Shown piece after piece: positions 25,039-30,986 of a DNA stretch of 64,000 nt (the first letter of the stretch is position 1; every line of letters starts with the position of its first letter). Where the stretch lies: NCBI RefSeq assembly GCF_005765165.1, contig NZ_VCIW01000004.1:62001-126000 (forward strand). Direction: 5' to 3'. Made by a program: the position numbers and the translations under genes. The notes beneath the pieces were generated by a model. It saw nothing but the letters and a program-made list of their open reading frames with translations, did no database searches and was not told where the DNA came from. Origin of the DNA: Paenibacillus antri. Lineage in GTDB: Bacteria; Bacillota; Bacilli; Paenibacillales; YIM-B00363.

Positions 25039-25086
25039 AAGAGCGGGCAAAACCTCTTGTTCTCGCCCGCTCTTTAGAGATATAAT
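25039..25086 (+). terminator. Terminator-like hairpin running into the yeeI promoter
   Basis: AAGAGCGGGC (25039-25048) pairs with GCCCGCTCTT (25065-25074) after the DUF1992 gene; only three T residues follow. A consensus -10 box TATAAT lies immediately after at 25081-25086, with TTGTTC at 25057 as a weak -35 box 18 bases upstream, inside the hairpin loop. Terminator and promoter thus share sequence. Confidence 0.6.
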
Positions 25087-25137
25087 GGACAAGGTATTCT
25101 TGAGTACTGCCGAATCAAACGAGAAAGCGGGAACGTC

Positions 25138-25857
25138 ATGGGCCGTAAGTGGAATAATATCAAAGAAAAGAAAGCGTCGAAAGACGCGAATACGAGTCGA
25201 GTTTATGCGAAATTCGGCCTTGAAATTTATGTCGCCGCGCGCAAGGGCGAACCGGACCCCGAGTCCAACCGCGCGCTGAAGGTCGTACTCGAACGGGCGA
25301 AGACGTATAACGTGCCGAAGGCGATCATCGATCGGGCGATCGATAAGGCGAAGCGCGGCGCGGAAGAAAACTATGAAGAGCTGCGTTACGAAGGCTTCGG
25401 GCCGAACGGTTCGATGATCATCGTCGACGCGCTTACGAATAATGTCAACCGGACGGCGGCGGCCGTTCGCGCGGCGTTCAGCAAGAACGGCGGCAACTTG
25501 GGCGTGACCGGTTCGGTGTCTTACATGTTCGACGCCGCGGCGGTGCTCGGCGTCGAAGGGAAGACGGCGGACGAAGTCATCGAGCTGCTGCTCGAAGCGG
25601 ACGTCGACGCGCGCGACGTCGTCGAAGAAGACGAATCCGTCATCGTGTATGCCGCTCCGGAGCAATTCTATGCGGTGCAAGAGGCGTTCAAGCAAGCGGG
25701 CATTACGGATTTCACGGTCGCCGAAATTACGATGATCGCGCAGAACGACGTCGAGCTGTCGGGAGACGCGTTGACGCAATTCGAGAAAATCGTCGACACG
25801 CTCGAGGACCTTGAAGACGTCCAGCAGGTGTATCACAACGTGGATATGGGCGAGTAA
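25138..25857 (+). CDS. yeeI: YebC/PmpR-family protein, YeeI type
   Basis: This 239-residue protein belongs to the YebC/TACO1 family. The start [20 protein letters not shown], with the shortened N-terminus, is that of the YeeI branch of Bacilli rather than the longer YebC/YrbC branch. The conserved [19 protein letters not shown] and YEGFGPNG segments are intact. Members were described as DNA-binding regulators, and more recent work assigns family members a role in translation, relieving stalls at proline-rich sequences. The gene is transcribed alone from the TATAAT box upstream and ends at a terminator. It is a housekeeping gene among sugar clusters. Confidence 0.93.
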   Translation: MGRKWNNIKEKKASKDANTSRVYAKFGLEIYVAARKGEPDPESNRALKVVLERAKTYNVPKAIIDRAIDKAKRGAEENYEELRYEGFGPNGSMIIVDALTNNVNRTAAAVRAAFSKNGGNLGVTGSVSYMFDAAAVLGVEGKTADEVIELLLEADVDARDVVEEDESVIVYAAPEQFYAVQEAFKQAGITDFTVAEITMIAQNDVELSGDALTQFEKIVDTLEDLEDVQQVYHNVDMGE

Positions 25858-25868
25858 GCTCGGGATCG

Positions 25869-25903
25869 TAACGCTTGAGGGAAACCTTAAGCGTTATTTT
25901 TTT
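25869..25903 (+). terminator. Rho-independent terminator after yeeI
   Basis: TAACGCTT and AAGCGTTA form an 8-bp stem, extended inside by AGG/CCT around GAAA, followed by seven T residues. It starts 11 bases after the stop codon. Confidence 0.88.
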
Positions 25904-26043
25904 ATCCCTTCGCATACATATACATAGTCGTAAGTCAGGAACAAGGAACGGGGATGTCGACCGTGCTCGAAACTACGTCGTCTCATCGATAATTCAAGAA
26001 AAAGTACCGAACGCCGTCGGAATCGATCGGATGCAAAAAAGGT

Positions 26044-26072
26044 TTGAAAACCGAATGTTACCACTCTATAAT
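26044..26072 (+). promoter_or_regulatory. Strong sigma-A promoter of the kinase-STAS gene
   Basis: TTGAAA (26044-26049) and TATAAT (26067-26072) are spaced by exactly 17 bases. Both boxes lie inside the open frame of the gene, where TTG and ATG codons could be mistaken for starts. A transcript from here would begin near 26079, so translation must start further downstream. Confidence 0.8.
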
Positions 26073-26145
26073 GAGTACAGGTTCTCGAAACGAGAACGAA
26101 TATCAGGCATTCTATCAACGGAGAACGGAAATCATCGGGAACAGG

Positions 26146-27717
26146 ATGAAGCTGATCATGAACGTTGACAGTACGGAAACCAAGGGAGTCAAAGTTACGC
26201 ATCTTAGTCAATTGGCCTCCGTCGGTCAAATCGCGGCGGGCATCGCCCATGAAGTAAAAAACCCGCTCACCGCGGTGAAGGGGTTTCTGCAGCTCCTTAA
26301 GGAGAAGAACGAAAAACAATATATCGAAATCGCTCAGACGGAGCTGGATAACGCGATCGGCATATTACAAAATTTGTTGCACGTATCCAAGCCCGACCTG
26401 GAGGACGAGCCGTTCGAATCGATCGACTTGGCCGTCGAGCTGGAATCGGTGTCGCAATTGTTCCAGGACCAGTTATACCGCGTTACCCTCGAGAAGCGGC
26501 TGGACCAACCCGGACATTTGGTCATGGGGAAGCGGAATCAACTTAAGAAGGCATTTTTCAATTTGCTGAAGAACGCATTCGAAGCGATTCCGGACGAAGG
26601 GCGAATTACGATCGATTATTCGGCCGACGAAAATTTCGTCACGATCGTCATCAAGGATAACGGCGTCGGCATTCCGAAACAGAAGATGGATTTGCTGGGG
26701 ACGCCGTTCTTCTCGACGAAATCGAACGGCACCGGCATGGGGCTCACACTGGTCTTCTCCGTCGTTTACCAACATAACGGCGTGATCAACGTCGAAAGCG
26801 AGGAGCACGTCGGAACGACGTTCACGATGACCTTCCCGAAGGAGACCGGCTTGATCAAACGGAAGGAAGTGCAACGATTGGAGCTGGAGATGCCGGAGTA
26901 TCCCGATTTAAAGACGTTCTTCAGGCTAAATCGGAACCACTTCGAAGAACGGCTGCTAAGGGAAGCCGTCAACGTAAAGGGTAAGATCGACGAAATCTTG
27001 AAGATCGGAAATATTAACCTGATCGACAACGCCCATAAGCTGGTCCTCTTCATCGTAGAAGGGAGAGAACACGAGGTCGTCGCCTTCGCGAAGACCGAGG
27101 GCGTCGTGTGGGCGAAGCATTCGCTCACGCTCGCCTTCAAGCTGGAGTGGATCCAATCGGTTCGTCGCGTCATGTGGGATTTCCTCTATAATTACGACCG
27201 ACTGCATAATTCGGCGGGCACCATCGAGGACTTCTATACGATGGAGAAGCGGATTAACGAATTGATGGATATGTTCCTGAGTCATTTCTTTATTAATTAT
27301 TCGCAACTCAAGGACGACCTGATCCGCGCCCAACGCGAAATGGTGGATGATTTGTCGGTCCCGATCATCCCGCTGACTCCGACGATCTCGATCCTGCCGT
27401 TGATCGGAACGATCGATTCGTATCGATCGGGGACGATTCAAGAGAAGGTGATCACGAAAATCGGCAACGATCGGCTCGAGACGTTGATCATCGATTTATC
27501 CGGCGTCGTCGAAATCGAACCGAACGTTATTAACGAATTGATCAGCCTGATCGCCGGCATCAAGATGATGGGCTGCGAAACTATCATTACGGGGCTGCGT
27601 CCGGAGGTCGTGAAGGTGATGGTTCGCATGTCGTTAACGTTCGAGGACAAAGCGACGCTCCGAGGTACGCTGCAGCAAGCGCTGAAAGATCATTTGGGAT
27701 CTATTATCGGAACATGA
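26146..27717 (+). CDS. Histidine kinase fused to a stressosome-type STAS domain
   Basis: This 523-residue cytoplasmic protein joins two signalling modules. Residues 20-85 are a HisKA domain with the phospho-accepting H35 in GIAHEVKNPL. Residues 125-232 are an HATPase domain (N-box FFNLLKNAFEAI, DNGVGIP, GTGMGLTL). After a helical segment (about 255-400) comes a STAS domain (about 403-515, IPLTPTISILPLIGTIDSYR, LIIDLSGVVEIEP) like that of RsbR stressosome proteins. By alignment from memory, S425 replaces the first RsbR phospho-threonine and P459 the second. I place the start at ATG 26146 because upstream start codons fall within the promoter. There is no membrane segment and no adjacent response regulator. 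Confidence 0.85.
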   Translation: MKLIMNVDSTETKGVKVTHLSQLASVGQIAAGIAHEVKNPLTAVKGFLQLLKEKNEKQYIEIAQTELDNAIGILQNLLHVSKPDLEDEPFESIDLAVELESVSQLFQDQLYRVTLEKRLDQPGHLVMGKRNQLKKAFFNLLKNAFEAIPDEGRITIDYSADENFVTIVIKDNGVGIPKQKMDLLGTPFFSTKSNGTGMGLTLVFSVVYQHNGVINVESEEHVGTTFTMTFPKETGLIKRKEVQRLELEMPEYPDLKTFFRLNRNHFEERLLREAVNVKGKIDEILKIGNINLIDNAHKLVLFIVEGREHEVVAFAKTEGVVWAKHSLTLAFKLEWIQSVRRVMWDFLYNYDRLHNSAGTIEDFYTMEKRINELMDMFLSHFFINYSQLKDDLIRAQREMVDDLSVPIIPLTPTISILPLIGTIDSYRSGTIQEKVITKIGNDRLETLIIDLSGVVEIEPNVINELISLIAGIKMMGCETIITGLRPEVVKVMVRMSLTFEDKATLRGTLQQALKDHLGSIIGT

Positions 27718-27725
27718 CGATCGCT

Positions 27726-27756
27726 GCCGCATCCAATGGATGCGGCTCTTATTTTT
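27726..27756 (+). terminator. Rho-independent terminator after the kinase-STAS gene
   Basis: A perfect 9-bp stem (GCCGCATCC with GGATGCGGC) and an AAT loop are followed by TCTTATTTTT. It starts 8 bases after the stop codon. Confidence 0.9.
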
Positions 27757-27779
27757 CTACCTCGAGTCGATCGATACGA

Positions 27780-27829
27780 TTGACATTCCTCGAATCGAAG
27801 CTTAATAATGTAAATAATACGAAGTTCGT
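27780..27829 (+). promoter_or_regulatory. Promoter and palindrome before the first lacI-type gene
   Basis: TTGACA (27780-27785) and AATAAT (27804-27809) are 18 bases apart. An 11-base palindrome ACGAAGTTCGT (27819-27829) lies just past the expected transcription start and 21 bases before the start codon. This would suit repression, possibly autoregulation, though the site differs from the AAACGTTT operators near the transport operon. Confidence 0.6.
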
Positions 27830-27850
27830 TACCAAGCTAAGGGGAATGGG

Positions 27851-28870
27851 ATGAAACCGACCATTAGGGATGTGGCAGCGGAAGCCGGCGTCTCGATCGC
27901 GACGGTTTCGCGCGTGCTGAACGGGAAAGACCGGGTCAAGAACAGCACGAAGGCGAAAATCGAAGAAGCGATCCGCAAGCTTAACTTTCAACCCGACCAA
28001 AATGCGAGAAGCATGATCAAGAAAGAAACGAAGACGATCGGAATGGTCGTCCCGGAGCTGTCGAACGAATATTGGGCGCAGCTGTTCGACGTGCTGCAGC
28101 ACCTATTCTGGGAGAGAGGATATACGATCTTCATCGGGACGACGGAGCGTAACCTGGAGAAGGAAGCGACCGTCGTGAAGACGTTCATCGAACGTAGAGT
28201 GGACGGCATCATCTTCGGATCCGCCTTGCCGAGACCGAATCCGGACCGTACGATGGAGCTGCTCGAACGATTCGCGGTTCCGACCGTGTCGCTCGATCCG
28301 AGAATGAAAGGGCTGCATTGCGTCGTCGGCGATCACCTGCAGGGCGCAACCGACGCGGTGGAACACCTCATCCGGCTCGGTCACCGCAGCATCGCGTACG
28401 TCGGAGGGCCGATCGTACCCGACAATCGAGAGCTCGGGCTGCGTAACGCATGCCTGTTGAACGACTTGCCGGTGAACGAGGCGTTGTTTCGGAGAACGAG
28501 CGATTCGCCGACGTTCCAGTCGGGTTACGCGGAGATGAAACGGCTGCTCGGAGAAGGGGAGTCGTTCACCGCCGTCTTCGGCTTTAACGACGCCGTCGCG
28601 TTCGGCTGCATCCGCGCGTTGGAAGAAGCGGGCAAGCGGATTCCGGACGATGTCGCGATCGTCGGATACGACGATATCCAGATGGCGACCGTCTTCAAAC
28701 CGAGGCTGACGACGGTCCGCCAACCGGTTCGGGAGATCGGCGAGGCGTTGGCGACGCTGCTGCTGAGAGCGTTGTCCGAGACGCCCGACGCGCAGCGAAG
28801 CTTCCCGAGAACGCATATCGCCTTCAAGACGGAGCTTGTCGTGCGCGACAGCTGCGGAGGGCGCGGGTAA
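27851..28870 (+). CDS. LacI-family transcriptional regulator (paralogue 1)
   Basis: This 339-residue repressor has an N-terminal LacI helix-turn-helix (IRDVAAEAGVSIATVSRVL, residues 5-23), the hinge helix near residue 50 and a periplasmic-binding-like sugar domain (GMVVPELSNEYWAQL, GYDDIQMATVFKP). The ATG follows AAGGGGA. It lies just before the divergent dioxygenase/AraC genes and the large transport operon, whose upstream regions carry LacI-type AAACGTTT operators, so it is the best candidate for their repressor. It is closely similar to the regulator at 45603, including the DHLQGA segment and hinge region. Confidence 0.94.
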   Translation: MKPTIRDVAAEAGVSIATVSRVLNGKDRVKNSTKAKIEEAIRKLNFQPDQNARSMIKKETKTIGMVVPELSNEYWAQLFDVLQHLFWERGYTIFIGTTERNLEKEATVVKTFIERRVDGIIFGSALPRPNPDRTMELLERFAVPTVSLDPRMKGLHCVVGDHLQGATDAVEHLIRLGHRSIAYVGGPIVPDNRELGLRNACLLNDLPVNEALFRRTSDSPTFQSGYAEMKRLLGEGESFTAVFGFNDAVAFGCIRALEEAGKRIPDDVAIVGYDDIQMATVFKPRLTTVRQPVREIGEALATLLLRALSETPDAQRSFPRTHIAFKTELVVRDSCGGRG

Positions 28871-28879
28871 CGCGAGAGG

Positions 28880-28917
28880 AAACACGCATGCCGACGATTC
28901 GGCCTGCGTGTTTTTTT
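28880..28917. terminator. Terminator between convergent genes
   Basis: AACACGCA pairs with TGCGTGTT around an inner CCG/CGG stem and is followed by seven T residues on the + strand. It separates the LacI gene from the convergent dioxygenase gene; on the other strand the stem is followed by TCCTCTCG, so termination there is less sure. Confidence 0.8.
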
Positions 28918-28934
28918 GTCGCCGGAGCGCCGGG

Positions 28935-29669
28935 TTAGACGTTCTCGCACGGATTGTCGGCAAGGTTTCGGCCGCGCGCCAGCCAAAACCGCCAGCCCGG
29001 ATTTTTCTCCGGATTGATCTTCGTATCGGCGGAAATATAACGCATCGTATATCCGCAGCGGCGGTACGGACTCGGATTCGCCGCCGCGCCGTGAATGATG
29101 CGCGAGTCGTGGAGCGAGCATTCGCCCCGTTCGAGCTCGAAGTAAACCGCCTTTTCTTCCTCGATGTTTTTCACTTGGGCATGGAACGTGTTGAACGTCT
29201 TGTCGACGTCTTCGTATTCGGAGAAGCCGTTAATATGCGTTCCGGGAATGACGCGCATGCAGCCGTTCTCCTTCGTGCTGCGGTCGAGCGCCAACCAGAT
29301 CGTGACAATGCTGTCGTACTTGTCGAACCGTCCGTTCCAGTAGGCGGAGTCCTCGTGCCAAGGCGTCATACGGCCTTTGTACGGATCTTTGCAAATGAAA
29401 TGGCTGGACCATAGGACGATATCGGGGCCGATTAAGCCTTCCACGAGATTCAAAGCTTCGTCGCTCAAGAGAAACTCCAGCAGCCGTTCGTCGCGGAAGT
29501 GCGGCGTGTCGAGCTCGTCGGACAACTTGGAGCCCTTCTCCGCAAGATGTTCTTCGAAGATCCCCGTAAGCCGGTTCAACTTCTCCTCGGAAAACAGCTG
29601 CTTATGATGCAAAATATATCCTTGCGTACGGTAATGTTCGATTTCCTGCGGCGTCAGCGTCGTTGTCAT
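28935..29669 (-). CDS. Phytanoyl-CoA dioxygenase (PhyH) family protein 1
   Basis: This 244-residue protein is an Fe(II)/2-oxoglutarate-dependent oxygenase of the PhyH family. The iron ligands are visible as H105 and D107 in TPWHEDSAYW and H193 in RIIHGAA, with the 2-oxoglutarate-binding arginine nearby (RRCGYTMRY). Its substrate is unknown; PhyH proteins near sugar transporters are common in Paenibacillus and probably hydroxylate or demethylate an unusual sugar or glycan substituent. It has its own promoter with a LacI-type operator just after the transcription start (29709-29722), linking it to the neighbouring regulator. Confidence 0.9.
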   Translation of the reverse strand: MTTTLTPQEIEHYRTQGYILHHKQLFSEEKLNRLTGIFEEHLAEKGSKLSDELDTPHFRDERLLEFLLSDEALNLVEGLIGPDIVLWSSHFICKDPYKGRMTPWHEDSAYWNGRFDKYDSIVTIWLALDRSTKENGCMRVIPGTHINGFSEYEDVDKTFNTFHAQVKNIEEEKAVYFELERGECSLHDSRIIHGAAANPSPYRRCGYTMRYISADTKINPEKNPGWRFWLARGRNLADNPCENV

Positions 29670-29708
29670 CGGAATCGTTCCTCCTCGGTTTTGAAGGGCG
29701 GTGGGGTT

Positions 29709-29739
29709 GGAAAACGTTTACGAATTCGAAGTCATTATA
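29709..29739 (-). promoter_or_regulatory. PhyH promoter with LacI-type operator
   Basis: On the minus strand a consensus -10 box TATAAT reads from 29739 to 29734, at the very end of the AraC gene. A pseudo-palindrome with the core AAAACGTTTAC (29709-29722) follows at about +6, matching the operators before the transport operon. A -35 box is not clear. Confidence 0.6.
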
Positions 29740-30661
29740 AAACGGAATCGACGTCCGAATCTTGCGAATGATTGACGCGGATTTGTGCTGTATTGACGCG
29801 GGAGTCCTTCTCCGGGATCAGCGACGTCTTGCGCGCTTTCCGGTACGAGGTCGGGGACAGACCGAAGCATCGCTTGAATTGATGGTTGAAGTGGCTGACG
29901 TTCTCGAAGCCGGATTCGTAACAGACCGAGAGCACCGGTTCGTCTGTGAAAATCAATAAATTGCCGGCGTACTGCAGCCGCGCCTCGTTAATCCATTGCG
30001 TCGGGGTGACGCCCAAATATTTCTTGAACGTCCGACTCAGGTGCTCGGGGCTCTTCGGCGACAGCTCGTGCATGCGAACGATGCCGCCGACGAACTGTTC
30101 CTTGCGCTTCATCGACTGCACCAAGCGCTCGAGCCAATCCGGCATCGGATCGTCCGCCGGCTCCGCCGATCCGGCGAAATATCGCATCAGCGCGTCGGCG
30201 AGGAACGCTCTCGCTTCGGCGCGAATGCGCCGCTTCCCGGAAGGCGGAAGAAGGGTCAAGTCTCGGAAGCGGGCAAGAAGGGATTCGGTTTGTTGACGCC
30301 CGAGCATAACGACAGGCGGGGACGCAGGTTGCGTCAACCCCTGAAAGTCGAAACCGTCGCCCAAGTACGTCCGAATCGCATCCATGACGCGGCTGGGAAA
30401 CGCGATATTCAGCAGCTCGCCGGGACGGCCGTCCGCCGGTTCGTAATAATGGGCGTCGTTCGGCCGGACGAAAGCGAACGCGCCTTCTTCGAGCAGCGTC
30501 CGCTCGCCGTTGGCGATGTGGTGGAAGGCGCCTCGCGAGACGAGAAACACCTCGTAAAAGTCATGGTCGTGGATGCCCGTGACCGTGGCGAGCGAACGGT
30601 GGTGGGCGAAGTGTACCTCGGTTTCGACGTCGAAAATATCCTTTGCCAGAAGCGTAATCAC
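29735..30661 (-). CDS. AraC-family transcriptional regulator with cupin sensor domain
   Basis: This 308-residue regulator has an N-terminal cupin-like ligand domain (HDHDFYEVFLVSRG near residue 31, FAFVRPNDAHYYEP near 62) and a C-terminal AraC DNA-binding domain (about 195-295, LSRTFKKYLGVTPTQWINEARL and FENVSHFNHQFKRCFGLSPTSYRK). The start is GTG at 30661 behind AAGGGGG. It is divergent from the nine-gene transport operon and directly upstream of the PhyH gene on the same strand, so it probably activates one or both in response to a sugar. The first helix-turn-helix helix (EQFVGGIVRMHELSPKSPEHL) is somewhat atypical. Confidence 0.93.
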   Translation of the reverse strand: MITLLAKDIFDVETEVHFAHHRSLATVTGIHDHDFYEVFLVSRGAFHHIANGERTLLEEGAFAFVRPNDAHYYEPADGRPGELLNIAFPSRVMDAIRTYLGDGFDFQGLTQPASPPVVMLGRQQTESLLARFRDLTLLPPSGKRRIRAEARAFLADALMRYFAGSAEPADDPMPDWLERLVQSMKRKEQFVGGIVRMHELSPKSPEHLSRTFKKYLGVTPTQWINEARLQYAGNLLIFTDEPVLSVCYESGFENVSHFNHQFKRCFGLSPTSYRKARKTSLIPEKDSRVNTAQIRVNHSQDSDVDSVL

Positions 30662-30694
30662 TTGAAATTTTCCCCCTTGCGCAAAAAATAGTGT

Positions 30695-30722
30695 TTGACA
30701 ATCGATGGGCGGCGACTATATT
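30695..30722 (+). promoter_or_regulatory. Sigma-A promoter of the nine-gene transport operon
   Basis: A consensus -35 box TTGACA (30695-30700) and a -10 box TATATT (30717-30722) are separated by 16 bases. The -35 box is only 34 bases from the divergent AraC start codon, so a regulator binding here could act on both. The leader to the first gene is long, about 258 bases, and AT-rich. Confidence 0.75.
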
Positions 30723-30729
30723 TTGGTAA

Positions 30730-30743
30730 TGTAAACGTTTTTA
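30730..30743. promoter_or_regulatory. LacI-type operator O1
   Basis: TGTAAACGTTTTTA lies directly after the -10 box, covering the expected transcription start. It matches the LacI/CcpA-family consensus (TGWNANCGNTNWCA) with one mismatch, so a bound repressor would stop initiation. Confidence 0.7.
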
Positions 30744-30871
30744 CTTACAAGGTGATTGTTTTTATTGGAGATAGTGAGATTTGCCCGAAATTTAATGAAA
30801 ATGAAAAGAAATCTAAGGAAAAATGCAAAAATATTATGGCATTAAGTACAAAATGGGGTTATTTCCCATAA

Positions 30872-30950
30872 TGTAACCGCTTTATATTTTATCATAAGAC
30901 TGTAAACGTTTTAATACATATTTCTTAATTTGAGTTTGAAACCGTTTACT
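30872..30950. promoter_or_regulatory. Cluster of three more LacI-type operators (O2-O4)
   Basis: Within the AT-rich leader lie TGTAACCGCTTTAT (30872-30885), TGTAAACGTTTTAA (30901-30914) and TGAAACCGTTTACT (30937-30950). Each keeps the central ANCG and flanking A/T symmetry of LacI-type sites, with one or two mismatches to consensus. Their spacing from each other (29 and 36 bases between centres) and from O1 (142 bases) would allow looping or roadblock repression. The rest of the 30662-30986 gap shows no gene. Confidence 0.65.
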
Positions 30951-30986
30951 TTTTTGAGCTTGCCAAAAAAGGGGAGGGCCGGATCG

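Noticed and set aside
25875-26168. A 97-codon + strand frame between yeeI and the kinase-STAS gene
   Set aside because: It begins inside the yeeI terminator, overlaps the kinase promoter and start, and resembles no family.
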